DNA of 64,000 nt from Hyunsoonleella pacifica (GCF_004310335.1 NZ_SIRS01000005.1:62001-126000), one strand, 5' to 3'; counted from the stretch's first letter, positions 9,106-17,506 are shown. The notes: generated by a model from the letters alone, not told the origin. Made by a program: numbers and translations.

Positions 9106-10356
9106 CTATTTTAAAATGAGTTCTTCAACATCCCCAAATGAGTCATAACTAGACGTTACAACCTTATCCCCAGGATTTAACCCTTCAAGAACTTCAAAAT
9201 ATTCTGTGTTTTGAGTTCCGAGTCTTACATCTACTTTGTAAGCCGTATTTCCATCTTCACTTATCTTAAACATCCAGTTTCCTCCTGTTTTTTGGAAGAA
9301 TCCTCCCTTAGCAACAAGTAGTGCCTCTTTTTCAGCACTAAGCGCCAAACGAATTTGAAGATTTTGTCCTCTTCGTATACCTTCAGGAGTTTCGTCTTCA
9401 AAAGCCATATCCACCTGAAAACGCCCATTAGTAACCTGCGTAAACACCTTTTTAATCACTAAATTATAGCTCTTACTGTTAAAAGTAAACGTCCCTACCT
9501 GTCCGTTGTAAATCCTTGAAATATAGTGCTCATCAATATCTACTCTAACTTTGTAACCACTTGTAACATCTACTTGCCCAAGTCGTGTACCTTTAGTTAT
9601 AGATTGTCCAATCTCAGCATCCAATGATGTTAATTGGCCATCTATTGGTGCTCTTACCACTAAATCTCCCACTTTTTTTCGCATTAACTGTAACGCACTT
9701 TGTGTTCTAGCATAAGAGTCTCGGGCTTGTTTTACCTCAAGTTTTGAGGAAATAGAATCTTCCATCAATACCTGTTTTGCCAACTTCATACGCTCTTGTT
9801 GGTAGGCATAATTATTTTTAGAAGACTCATAATCTTGTCTACCAATAGCTTCTTTATCATATAGTTTTTGATTCAATTCAAATACACGCTTCGCCTCAAT
9901 AAGACTATTCTCAACATCTGTAAATTGATTTTGACGATTAATTGTATTTTGACGTGCAGCATTTTGCGAAATCTGCATCTGCGTTAATAAATTATAAACC
10001 GATGTTTCTTGATTGATAAGACTTAATTCTAAATCGGTATTAGATAAGCGAAGTATAGGTTCTCCCTGCTTCATCATTGCACCATCTTCAACAAACTTTT
10101 CTTCTACTCTACCACCCTCTAAAGCATCCAAATAAATTGTAGTTATCGGCAACACGATACCATTTACTGGAATATTTTCTTGAAACACATTTTTTGAAAC
10201 CGTGTAAATAGAAATACGTTCTTTTTCAACATTTAATTTTGCACCTCCAGATGTTAGTACAACTACATAACCTATAAAAGCTAATAGGATTACTACACCT
10301 GCGATTAACCAAAGTTTCTGCTTCGAAAATTTTTTCTTTTGAATTGGTACGTCCAT
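9106..10356 (-). CDS. HlyD/MacA-like periplasmic adaptor subunit
   Basis: 416 residues. A cytoplasmic basic start (VPIQKKKFSKQKL) leads to one membrane anchor (about 15-34), then a lipoyl-like half, a long coiled-coil hairpin (about 100-215), the second lipoyl half (DLVVRAPIDGQLTSLDAEIGQ) and a beta-barrel. This is the layout of membrane-fusion proteins that join an inner-membrane ABC exporter to TolC. First gene of the minus-strand export operon; a candidate sigma-54 promoter lies 29-45 bp upstream, and the divergent regulator genes begin at 10561. ATG at 10356 follows an A-rich leader, typical for Bacteroidota, which use few Shine-Dalgarno sites. Confidence 0.9.
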   Translation of the reverse strand: MDVPIQKKKFSKQKLWLIAGVVILLAFIGYVVVLTSGGAKLNVEKERISIYTVSKNVFQENIPVNGIVLPITTIYLDALEGGRVEEKFVEDGAMMKQGEPILRLSNTDLELSLINQETSVYNLLTQMQISQNAARQNTINRQNQFTDVENSLIEAKRVFELNQKLYDKEAIGRQDYESSKNNYAYQQERMKLAKQVLMEDSISSKLEVKQARDSYARTQSALQLMRKKVGDLVVRAPIDGQLTSLDAEIGQSITKGTRLGQVDVTSGYKVRVDIDEHYISRIYNGQVGTFTFNSKSYNLVIKKVFTQVTNGRFQVDMAFEDETPEGIRRGQNLQIRLALSAEKEALLVAKGGFFQKTGGNWMFKISEDGNTAYKVDVRLGTQNTEYFEVLEGLNPGDKVVTSSYDSFGDVEELILK

Positions 10357-10384
10357 TTTTATTTTTTTATGACACTTAACTTAT

Positions 10385-10401
10385 AGTGAAGATGATGCCA
10401 A
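10385..10401 (-). promoter_or_regulatory. candidate sigma-54 (-24/-12) promoter of the ABC export operon
   Basis: On the minus strand this reads TTGGCATCATCTTCACT. The -24 GG and the -12 dinucleotide are exactly ten bases apart, as sigma-54 needs; the -24 half is a good match to TTGGCA, while the -12 half has AC in place of GC. It would start transcription near 10374, about 18 nt before the adaptor ATG. The neighbouring divergent gene encodes a sigma-54 activator, which supports the reading. One imperfect site only. Confidence 0.45.
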
Positions 10402-10451
10402 AAACACAAATAATTAAAAATCAATTATTTACATTTTTTACTAAAAATAAA

Positions 10452-10493
10452 AGTGTTCGTTTTTGATACACTTTGTGTTCGATTGTGTACACA
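10452..10493. promoter_or_regulatory. candidate upstream activator sites for the NtrC-type regulator
   Basis: This stretch holds an inverted pair AGTGT...ACACT (10452-10456 and 10468-10472), a repeated GTGTTCG (10453-10459 and 10475-10481) and the perfect palindrome TGTGTACACA (10484-10493). They lie about 50-110 bp upstream of the candidate -24 element, the distance usual for enhancer sites bound by sigma-54 activators. The assignment is inferred from position and symmetry. Confidence 0.35.
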
Positions 10494-10560
10494 TTTAAAG
10501 CATCTATTTTTTGATTTAAGAGGCTTTAGAAGCTGAATATAAAATCGTAATATTGTATGA

Positions 10561-11913
10561 ATGGTTATAAAAAAGGCTAACATACTGGTTGTTGACGACG
10601 ATGCAGACGTACTTACAGCATTACGATTACTACTTAAACCAATAGTAAATGAGGTAGTTACCGAAAAAAATCCAAACAACATTAATTCCCTCATTGATCG
10701 CTCTAACTTTGATATTGTCATTTTAGACATGAATTTTAGTGGTTTAGTAAATACTGGGAATGAAGGCATTTTTTGGTTAAATAAAATTAGAAAGCAAAAG
10801 CCTGAAATAGCTGTTATACTTATGACGGCTTATGCTGATATAGATTTGGCGATTAAAGGTTTAAAGGAAGGTGCTGCCGACTTTTTAATGAAGCCGTGGA
10901 AGAATGATAAAATCATTGATACCATTACCTCTATTCTAAGTAATAAAAAATCAAACATCCCAAAAGAGAAAAAACTTAGTTCTAGCAGCGTAGATATTAT
11001 TGGAAGTAGTGAGGTGATGGACGATGTTTTTGTAAAACTTAAAAAAGTTGCCCCAACTGATGCCAATGTTTTAATTCTTGGTGAAAACGGTACAGGTAAA
11101 GATTTAATTGCAAGAGCACTTCATGATAACTCTAACCGAAAGCATAAACCATTTATAAAGGTTGATGTTGGCGCATTAACCTCTTCTCTGTTTGAAAGCG
11201 AATTATTTGGTTACAAAAAAGGAGCTTTTACTGATGCCAGAGAAGATCGGCAAGGGCGTTTTGAAGCCGCAAACGGTGGCACTTTATTTTTAGATGAAAT
11301 AGGAAATATAACCCTTGGCCAGCAAGTACGGCTCTTAACTGTTTTACAAAACAGGCAAGTAACCCCATTAGGCTCTAATACTGCTATTCCTATTGATATT
11401 AGATTAATTTGCGCTACCAATTTAGAGCCCAAAGTGCTTGCAGATGAAAAGAAATTCAGAAAAGATTTAATATACAGGATTAATACTGTTGATATTATAG
11501 TACCACCTCTTAGAGATCGTGGCACAGATATTACGGAACTTTCTCGTTATTTTGTTTCACTATACGCTGAAAAATACAATAAAAGTGCTTTTAGTTTTGA
11601 TACTGGTTTTATTTCAAAATTAAAACAACATGACTTCCCAGGCAATGTTAGAGAACTGCAATACGTATTAGAGCGCGCAGTTATTATGACAGATGGTAAT
11701 GTTTTAAAACCTGAAGATTTGGTGTTTTCTTCAATTGAGCGCACTACAACTTCAAATAGACTTGAAGCCAACAGCTTAAACCTTGATGAGGTAGAAAAAA
11801 ATACGATTATTACTGTATTAGAAAAACATAAAGGTAACGTATCTAAATCTGCTAAAGAATTGGGTATTACAAGAGCTGCTCTATACAGAAGATTAGAAAA
11901 GTATGAACTATAG
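10561..11913 (+). CDS. sigma-54-dependent response regulator (NtrC family)
   Basis: 450 residues in three domains: receiver (about 5-125) with the acidic pocket VVDDDAD and phospho-acceptor Asp56 in DIVILDMNF; AAA+ domain (about 143-375) with Walker A GENGTGK (174-180), Walker B TLFLDE (241-246) and the sigma-54 contact loop GAFTDA (221-226); and a Fis-type helix-turn-helix at the C-terminus (GNVSKSAKELGITRAALYRR). The loop is usually GAFTGA. It overlaps the kinase gene by 11 bp, so the two are a two-component pair, and it diverges from the ABC operon, its likely target. The upstream ATG at 10557 is closed after six codons, so 10561 is the start. Confidence 0.93.
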   Translation: MVIKKANILVVDDDADVLTALRLLLKPIVNEVVTEKNPNNINSLIDRSNFDIVILDMNFSGLVNTGNEGIFWLNKIRKQKPEIAVILMTAYADIDLAIKGLKEGAADFLMKPWKNDKIIDTITSILSNKKSNIPKEKKLSSSSVDIIGSSEVMDDVFVKLKKVAPTDANVLILGENGTGKDLIARALHDNSNRKHKPFIKVDVGALTSSLFESELFGYKKGAFTDAREDRQGRFEAANGGTLFLDEIGNITLGQQVRLLTVLQNRQVTPLGSNTAIPIDIRLICATNLEPKVLADEKKFRKDLIYRINTVDIIVPPLRDRGTDITELSRYFVSLYAEKYNKSAFSFDTGFISKLKQHDFPGNVRELQYVLERAVIMTDGNVLKPEDLVFSSIERTTTSNRLEANSLNLDEVEKNTIITVLEKHKGNVSKSAKELGITRAALYRRLEKYEL

Positions 11914-13246
11914 GGGTTATATACTTAGATTATTTTTTAGAATTCTACTTTTAGTTGCCGCAATTCTCGGTCTCACATATTCTATTTATACTGAAAAAAC
12001 CACTTATATGGTTATTGGCAGTTTAATTATTTTCTATCTAATTGTTGACACCTATAATTTTGTAAAGCGCAGGTTTGTTGCAATGGATGATTTCTTTCAA
12101 GCCGTTAAATATCGTGATTTTTCAAGATGGTTCCCAGAAGATAGAGGACCAAAAGACATTCGGTTTTTATATACTGGATTCAATGAAATTAACCGAACTA
12201 TTAAAGAAATTAATGCCAAAAATGAAGCACAGTATGTCTATCTGCAAAAAATTCTTGAAATGGTAGACATAGGTATAATTGCCTATAATTTAGAAACGGG
12301 TAATGTGTTATGGAGTAATGATTATTTTGGGGAAATACTAGATATACCATCATTTAAAAACATAAGATTTATAGAAAGTAGAAAGCCTAAACTCTTCAAT
12401 ACAATTTTTGACACCTATCACAGAGAACCTCATTCTATATCTATTGCTTTGCAAAACGAAAGTATTAAAATACTAATTTCAGATACCGTTTTTCAAGTGG
12501 ATGAGGATGCGTTTAAGCTAATTGTAATTCAGGATATTGATACTACATTAAATAAAAATGAATCTGAATCGTGGAAAAAGTTATTGAGTGTGATGACACA
12601 TGAAATTATGAATTCCATTGCTCCAATATCATCTTTAGCAGATACACTTCAAAAAAGTGTTGAATTAGCTATTGAACACCCTCAAAAAAACACTTTGGAG
12701 TTAGATGATTTAAACGCAGGTATAAAAACAGTAAAAAATAGAAGTGAAGGCTTATTAAAATTTGCAAAAACATATCGTAGTTTAAGTAAAGTTACCAATT
12801 TAAATTTGCAAAGAATTATGGTTTCAGAACTGTTTAATAATATACAGTTGCTTATGGAACCCTCTATAAAAGCAAAAAATATTGATATTGAGTTTAAAAT
12901 ATCTGGAGCTAGATTAGAGTTAGATATAGATATTCATTTAATAGAACAGGTTTTAATAAACCTAATACTAAATGCGATTGACGCCTGTATTGAAGAAGAC
13001 GCACCTAAAATAAAAGTACTAGCATCACAAAACCAAAATAGAGATATTCTCATTAAAGTATACGACAATGGTTTAGGCATACCAGAAGATATTCTAGAAA
13101 ACATATTTGTACCTTTCTTTACCAGTAAGGCCACAGGAAGCGGTATTGGCTTAAGCCTTTGCAAACAAATTATGCTATTGCACAAAGGAAAAATAATGGT
13201 AAAAAGTGCCGAGGGAGAAGGTTCTGTGTTTAGTTTGGTGTTTTAA
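11903..13246 (+). CDS. sensor histidine kinase
   Basis: 447 residues. Two membrane helices (about 9-27 and 35-50) with almost no periplasmic loop, a PAS-like region (about 105-215), then the dimerisation/phosphoacceptor helix with His233 in SVMTHEIMNSIAPISSL, and the ATPase domain with N-box LINLILNAIDA, DNGLGIPED and GSGIGLSLCKQ. The very short external loop suggests it senses in the membrane or cytoplasm, as in envelope-stress kinases. It overlaps the response regulator by 11 bp (translational coupling). It probably phosphorylates that regulator to switch on the divergent export operon. A hairpin terminator follows at 13254. Confidence 0.93.
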   Translation: MNYRGYILRLFFRILLLVAAILGLTYSIYTEKTTYMVIGSLIIFYLIVDTYNFVKRRFVAMDDFFQAVKYRDFSRWFPEDRGPKDIRFLYTGFNEINRTIKEINAKNEAQYVYLQKILEMVDIGIIAYNLETGNVLWSNDYFGEILDIPSFKNIRFIESRKPKLFNTIFDTYHREPHSISIALQNESIKILISDTVFQVDEDAFKLIVIQDIDTTLNKNESESWKKLLSVMTHEIMNSIAPISSLADTLQKSVELAIEHPQKNTLELDDLNAGIKTVKNRSEGLLKFAKTYRSLSKVTNLNLQRIMVSELFNNIQLLMEPSIKAKNIDIEFKISGARLELDIDIHLIEQVLINLILNAIDACIEEDAPKIKVLASQNQNRDILIKVYDNGLGIPEDILENIFVPFFTSKATGSGIGLSLCKQIMLLHKGKIMVKSAEGEGSVFSLVF

Positions 13247-13253
13247 ATAAAAA

Positions 13254-13284
13254 AACTCCAACTTTACAAGTTGAAGGTTTTATT
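13254..13284 (+). terminator. terminator after the two-component operon
   Basis: Stem CAACTT (13259-13264) and AAGTTG (13268-13273) with loop TAC, extended by outer pairs AAC/GTT, preceded by an A-run and followed by GGTTTTATTT. It closes the regulator-kinase transcript 8 bp after the kinase stop codon. The T-rich tail leads directly into the tRNA-like core at 13285. Confidence 0.6.
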
Positions 13285-13297
13285 TAGTAGCGAGAAC
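13285..13297. repeat. short copy of the tRNA-fMet 3' end (possible attachment-site remnant)
   Basis: TAGTAGCGAGAAC matches the tRNA-fMet 3' terminus and flank at 16438-16450 (TAGTAGCGGGAAC) in 12 of 13 positions. In both places a hairpin and a GGTTTT tract precede it. It lies at the junction between the ordinary regulator operon and the DUF2806-like gene, where a core site left by an integration event would be expected. The match is short, so this is suggestive only. Confidence 0.4.
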
Positions 13298-13415
13298 AAT
13301 GCAAATATCTAACCACTTTATTTCTGATTTTTTAAAAATCATGGACTTTATTAAGCAACAATACCCTACTTATTTATTGATGTAATATTCTAAGTCAAAA
13401 ACGGGCTCTTTTCTT

Positions 13416-14411
13416 TTACTCATTAGTAAAATCTTTCCAAGATATCATCTCAGAGTTTTCAAATGTATTACTCTCTTCATCATAATCTTGAAGTTTTCCA
13501 AATTCAGCTATAAGAAGACGGTAATTAGGATAAGATGGCGAACTATGCCAGCCTACAATTTGAGTAACCATTGTACGCAAATAACCTTCCATGTCTTGGT
13601 TAGGGCTTACTAATTGGACTAATTCCTTTCCGATATGTGTAAATATTAATCCATTTAGAGATAACCATCTAAAATCACTATCCTTACAAGTTATTTTAAT
13701 TCCATAGTCAAAGTAAGGAATCCAAACAGAATCCATTCCTTCTTTAACTTTGTATAATAATCCTTGAGGCTTACCAATATTGTCATTAAGAAGGTTTAAT
13801 GTTTGCAGTATACTAATACTATCTCTTTCTCTTGTATAATTAAAACCTGAAAAATATTTACTATTGAGAGTAGGAGATACTACATCTCCCATTTCATTTT
13901 TGAAAGACAGAACTGCTATTTCATAAAATACTTTTGCCTCTTGATGAGACATTGATGCTAGAGTTGCCATTGCTCTTTTTGAAAATGAATTTGGCTTCTG
14001 AACTTCTCCTGACAATAACTTAGCCCATAATAGCTGCATTTCTTCATTGGAAGTACTTTCTACATGACCAATAAATTGAGTAACCCAGTCTTTATCGACT
14101 TTTTCCTTATTTACAGTTTTACCATCTAATTCTTCGGCAGCCATAATTATGACATTATCCCGATTATTCTTTTTTTGAAATTCCAGCAAAAGTCTTTCTT
14201 GTTCAAGAGCTAAGTAATAATTCTTTATAGAACTGTCTTCAATAACTAAAGCTTCAACCTTAGCTCTAGCCAATATTTTTATGGCTTCAGCATCAGCTTT
14301 AGCTTTCCTTTTTATTTTTGTCGGCTCGTACCAAATTCCTACAGCAGTACCAATAGTTTCAATTAGTTTTGTAATTGGCTCAGCAAGTTTTTCCAAAGAA
14401 AAGTCAGACAT
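13416..14411 (-). CDS. DUF2806 domain-like protein
   Basis: 331 residues, soluble, no signal peptide. An N-terminal amphipathic segment (LEKLAEPITKLIETIGTAVG) and charged coiled-coil region (about 35-95) precede the block KDWVTQFIGHVESTSNEEMQ and LWAKLLSGEVQKPNSFSKR, which I recognise as characteristic of DUF2806 proteins (function unknown). The gene stands alone between two copies of the tRNA-fMet 3' end (13285 and 14529), next to an AbiE toxin-antitoxin pair. This suggests it was acquired and may act in defence; that role is inference from position. The ATG at 14411 is the only sensible start. Confidence 0.65.
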   Translation of the reverse strand: MSDFSLEKLAEPITKLIETIGTAVGIWYEPTKIKRKAKADAEAIKILARAKVEALVIEDSSIKNYYLALEQERLLLEFQKKNNRDNVIIMAAEELDGKTVNKEKVDKDWVTQFIGHVESTSNEEMQLLWAKLLSGEVQKPNSFSKRAMATLASMSHQEAKVFYEIAVLSFKNEMGDVVSPTLNSKYFSGFNYTRERDSISILQTLNLLNDNIGKPQGLLYKVKEGMDSVWIPYFDYGIKITCKDSDFRWLSLNGLIFTHIGKELVQLVSPNQDMEGYLRTMVTQIVGWHSSPSYPNYRLLIAEFGKLQDYDEESNTFENSEMISWKDFTNE

Positions 14412-14528
14412 AAGAGTTATTTTGAATTAAAATTACAAAATAATTTGTAACATCCTGAATGTCGTAAATATGTTGTACAGAAAAACAAAAAAAGGGCATC
14501 AATCTCTTGAAACTCTTGTATATTCTAT

Positions 14529-14575
14529 TACCGGAAACTAGACTCAAACCAGTGACTTTCGGGTTATGAGTTTGA
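14529..14575 (-). repeat. decayed 3' portion of tRNA-fMet (attachment-site remnant)
   Basis: 47 bp aligning without gaps to the 3' part of the intact tRNA-fMet gene (16441-16487), 39 of 47 identical. The copy covers the T-arm, variable loop and anticodon-stem 3' side but lacks the 5' half, so it cannot form a tRNA. Seven of the eight differences are G-to-A or C-to-T as read on the plus strand. A further 10-bp identity (TATGTTGTAC, 14469-14478 and 16381-16390) lies at the same offset of 1912 bp. It is best explained as the original tRNA 3' end displaced by an element carrying the AbiE genes. Confidence 0.75.
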
Positions 14576-14586
14576 TATTTTATTTT

Positions 14587-15378
14587 TTATAGCTTCTCAA
14601 TAATTTTACTTTTAAGCCACTCAAAAGCTTTTTCTTGATTATATGCTATTCCAGTTCTCAATAGAGCCTCCATATCTCCCGTGAAATTTGGGTCTTGTTC
14701 TTTTTCTTCAATATTGAGCAAAAACTCTCTTTGACTTGGCGGTCTATTTCCTTTTGAAAATGCTGTGTATTCCTTAAAGCATTTAATTATCTGTTCTACA
14801 TCCAATTCCATATGTAATCTGGAATAATCCAAATCGAACAAATCCCTGCCTTTACTGCGCTGGTATAATGCCCTTAATTTTGTACCCAGTAACTCATTAA
14901 TGCTGTAGGTTCTAATTTTAGTACTTCCTGTAAACCAATCACTTTCTACTTGAAAAGGAAACTCAACCCAAGGCAACACATTAAAATGTTCTTTACAATT
15001 GATTTCCAATTTTAAGCGCAGTCTAATTTCTTCATATTCTGAAGTGAAACGGTATAATGCCTTCGCACCGTGTCCTTTTACTTGGGTTTTTCTTGGTTCT
15101 TCAAAAAACGTAACAACCTCGTTTAGGCGTTGCATGATTGGTTTTATAGGACCTGGTTTTATTTGAACCAAATCGATATCCTCCGAATAACGTGGTGCTG
15201 GATTTAAATATAACTTATGAAGTGCAGTACCACCTCTAAACGCTAAGTTTTCTCGTAGAAAATCATCCGAAAAAATTTCTACTAGCGCACGACTAATCAC
15301 AAGGTCTTGTTCTACTTGATAAAACTGTTTCCAAGGTGCTTGCCCTTGCCATTTCGCTATATAAGGCTTCGGAATCAT
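14587..15378 (-). CDS. abiEii: AbiEii/AbiGii-family nucleotidyltransferase toxin
   Basis: 263 residues from the chosen start. The nucleotidyltransferase core shows FRGGTALHKLYL (GG at 49-50, T51) and RYSEDIDLVQI with S65, D67 and D69, the metal- and NTP-binding set of the DNA polymerase beta superfamily; this family includes the AbiE phage abortive-infection toxins, which act by nucleotide transfer. The antitoxin gene is immediately upstream and its TGA overlaps this ATG (ATGA at 15375-15378), which points to translational coupling. An in-frame ATG at 15417 would add 13 residues; the family usually opens with MIPK, so 15378 is preferred. Flanked by copies of the tRNA-fMet 3' end. Confidence 0.88.
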   Translation of the reverse strand: MIPKPYIAKWQGQAPWKQFYQVEQDLVISRALVEIFSDDFLRENLAFRGGTALHKLYLNPAPRYSEDIDLVQIKPGPIKPIMQRLNEVVTFFEEPRKTQVKGHGAKALYRFTSEYEEIRLRLKLEINCKEHFNVLPWVEFPFQVESDWFTGSTKIRTYSINELLGTKLRALYQRSKGRDLFDLDYSRLHMELDVEQIIKCFKEYTAFSKGNRPPSQREFLLNIEEKEQDPNFTGDMEALLRTGIAYNQEKAFEWLKSKIIEKL

Positions 15379-16166
15379 AAATCGCTTTCTAATTTTATAT
15401 TTATATCGACTTTCCAATCATTAAGAACAGCTCCAGGTTTCTCTTTTGATTTTGGACTCAATAATACAGGATAGTATTTGGATGTATTTAAGTACTTCAT
15501 AACTGGTGTATACAAAGTCTTCTCAACTTGCAGTGCTACTTCCAGTAAAAACCCTAAACGTTGTAAGGTGCTTTTATGAGGATACCAACTAATTAGGTCT
15601 TCTATATCTTGAACGGTCATTTCCTCTGACAATTCCTCGAGAATTGCTAACATTCTATTGATACCACCCAATTTAGTTTGATGATGAATTAAATCTACAG
15701 CCGTCAGTGCTGGACTTGAAATTTTAAAAATGCCTGCATCTGATTTTTTTTTCAAAATGTTTTTTATTGGCCATTTTGATGTTGTAAAAAAATGAATATC
15801 CAGCGATGATTTTTTAATATCAGGGAATGACTTGTCTGTCATAACATATTCCCTTTGCACTTGTTGATGCCCAGCACCGTGAAACTTTGCAGCAGAATAA
15901 AAGCCTAAATAATAATTGCTATCCAAGTATTTAAAGAGCTTATCTGCAAATAATTGTATAGGGATTTGTTCTTGTTTTGAATATCTCGGTGGAATTATGA
16001 GGTAAAATCCTTTTCTTAAATTCATAATTTCCTTTTTGGCTACCAGTCTAGAAAGCTCCCGCTTTAAAGCAGTTTCGGTTTTATTACAGGCTATTACAAG
16101 TTCATCCCAAGAAAACGAGTATTCTTCAAAGGTTTGTAGTTGCTTTATATATTCTGAAATATCCAC
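15375..16166 (-). CDS. abiEi: AbiEi-family antitoxin / transcriptional repressor
   Basis: 263 residues. The N-terminal third is a winged helix (about 1-60; WDELVIACNKTETALKRELS, with an LRKGFY wing), followed by the AbiEi C-terminal antitoxin domain (YYLGFYSAAKFHG, then SSPALTAVDLIHH). Proteins of this type neutralise the AbiEii toxin and bind inverted repeats in their own promoter. A loose dyad TACC-n7-GGTA at 16192-16206, upstream of the ATG, could be such an operator. Four-base ATGA overlap with the toxin gene. The pair is a type IV toxin-antitoxin system; the anti-phage role is inferred from the family. Confidence 0.88.
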   Translation of the reverse strand: MDISEYIKQLQTFEEYSFSWDELVIACNKTETALKRELSRLVAKKEIMNLRKGFYLIIPPRYSKQEQIPIQLFADKLFKYLDSNYYLGFYSAAKFHGAGHQQVQREYVMTDKSFPDIKKSSLDIHFFTTSKWPIKNILKKKSDAGIFKISSPALTAVDLIHHQTKLGGINRMLAILEELSEEMTVQDIEDLISWYPHKSTLQRLGFLLEVALQVEKTLYTPVMKYLNTSKYYPVLLSPKSKEKPGAVLNDWKVDINIKLESDL

Positions 16167-16403
16167 TATAAAAGTAAATTTTAGAGAAAGATACCACTTT
16201 AAGGTAATTATCTCATTATTTTACTATATATTTTTTAATTTAATTGAAACTTCTTCCAATTTTGGGATGCGGATAGTATATCAACAACAGCTTAAGTACT
16301 AAGTAATGATGTTTACTGGTAAAAAACGCCAATTCTTATCAATTAGAATGAATATGTGAAAAACTTTAAATTGTTGTACCTATGTTGTACCTAAGAATTA
16401 GAA

Positions 16404-16429
16404 AAGCCTTCACGTTTATGTGAAGGCTT
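16404..16429 (-). terminator. terminator downstream of tRNA-fMet
   Basis: A perfect 10-bp stem (16404-16413 with 16420-16429) closes a 6-base loop, read AAGCCTTCAC-ATAAAC-GTGAAGGCTT on the minus strand and followed by TTCT. It begins 11 bp after the tRNA 3' end. Between it and the AbiE promoter region (16167-16400) no gene is visible; a tandem GTTGTACC occurs at 16373-16391. Confidence 0.65.
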
Positions 16430-16440
16430 GGTTTTGCTAG

Positions 16441-16513
<73 letters not shown>

Positions 16514-16572
16514 ATTTTTAAATCGCTGTTATTCAATATGTTATAATAATTGAAAATAGGTGAAAAATCTAC

Positions 16573-16596
16573 TACTGTTTACGGTAGTGTTTACGA
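16573..16596. repeat. tandem 12-bp repeat upstream of tRNA-fMet
   Basis: TACTGTTTACGG (16573-16584) is followed directly by TAGTGTTTACGA (16585-16596), 10 of 12 identical. It lies about 60 bp upstream of the tRNA gene in a 220-bp gap without a gene. Short tandem sites beside a tRNA integration target can be recombinase arm sites; they could equally be an operator. Function unknown. Confidence 0.4.
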
Positions 16597-16733
16597 TTTT
16601 TGATTTTGTAAATATAACAAAATTTAAATGCTTTGCGTTTAAAAGTTGAATTTATTTTAGGACTTTAGAACTCTTATCCATAGCAGGAATAATGTTTGAA
16701 AAACTAAGGTCATAACTAGAAAACGACTTTTTT

Positions 16734-17393
16734 TTAAATGATTTTATTTTCAATACACAAATTAATTAAATCCTGGCGATTATAATCCTTCATGCCAAGT
16801 TTTCTTGCTAGTTCTTTCATTCGCTTTTCTATTGTGGGTATAGAAAGTGGTACAGGAATTTCTTTAATGTTGAGACCTCTGTTAAGAAAAAACATTATAT
16901 CTCGATCCTTTTGGTCTATGTTTAAAACAAATTCTGACCTAAACATTTGTAAAACATCGCATGAATAATTCAGATGCCCCACTAGAAGGTTTCGAACGTG
17001 GTCTGTTATTTCTTTAATCTCGACGTTGTGAAAAGACATAAAACCATCTGGGTTAAATTTTTTGAAGAGACGTTTTAGGAAATAAGAATCCAACTGCTGG
17101 GCTATAAGGAGGATTTTTGTCGAAAACTTTGTTTTGTGACTCTCATTCTCAAATATTAATGGCTCAAATTTAGTTGGAAAATCGGTTGGTTTAAAAAGGG
17201 CTATGACTATATCGTACATTTCTTGTACTTCAGACTCCTCAAGAAACTTGAGTATATTGGTATGTTGGGTGCATTCATACTTATCAATAGTTTTTTCCTT
17301 CTGAAGAAATTTAAACGTTTTCTTGACAAGCTTTCGAAATTCAGAATCACTGCTTACAATTAAAACTTTAAAGGGTTTGTTGTTCAGTGACAT
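16734..17393 (-). CDS. response-regulator-like protein with a degenerate receiver and LuxR-like C-terminus
   Basis: 219 residues. The first 120 resemble a receiver fold (KVLIVSSDSEFRKLVKKTF, then DIVIALFKPTDF), but the acidic pocket is reduced to SSDSE and the residue expected to be the phosphorylated Asp is Ala (IVIAL). The C-terminal 60 residues (DQKDRDIMFFLNRGLNIKEIPVPLSIPTIEKRM split across two helices) resemble a NarL/LuxR helix-turn-helix. It may therefore be a phosphorylation-independent DNA-binding protein. No kinase is adjacent. Nearest neighbours are the tRNA and small regulators. Family assignment is from overall pattern and is tentative. Confidence 0.55.
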   Translation of the reverse strand: MSLNNKPFKVLIVSSDSEFRKLVKKTFKFLQKEKTIDKYECTQHTNILKFLEESEVQEMYDIVIALFKPTDFPTKFEPLIFENESHKTKFSTKILLIAQQLDSYFLKRLFKKFNPDGFMSFHNVEIKEITDHVRNLLVGHLNYSCDVLQMFRSEFVLNIDQKDRDIMFFLNRGLNIKEIPVPLSIPTIEKRMKELARKLGMKDYNRQDLINLCIENKII

Positions 17394-17506
17394 AAATAAT
17401 CAGTTAAAATTTGAACTTTAATTTATAAAAACTGTTTCTTTTTAGTTGATTTAGATTTGAGAGTTATCATTATAGCAATTTGCAGTTTCTATTAGATTGT
17501 AAATTT

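Noticed and set aside
13285-13297. Rho-independent terminator tail as the only explanation of the GGTTTT-TAGTAGCG match
   Set aside because: Kept as a possible attachment remnant, because the match extends 12 of 13 bases into the tRNA terminus, beyond the T-run; but treated as weak.
14529-14575. A second functional tRNA-Met gene
   Set aside because: Only the 3' part is present, with stem mismatches; it cannot fold as a tRNA.
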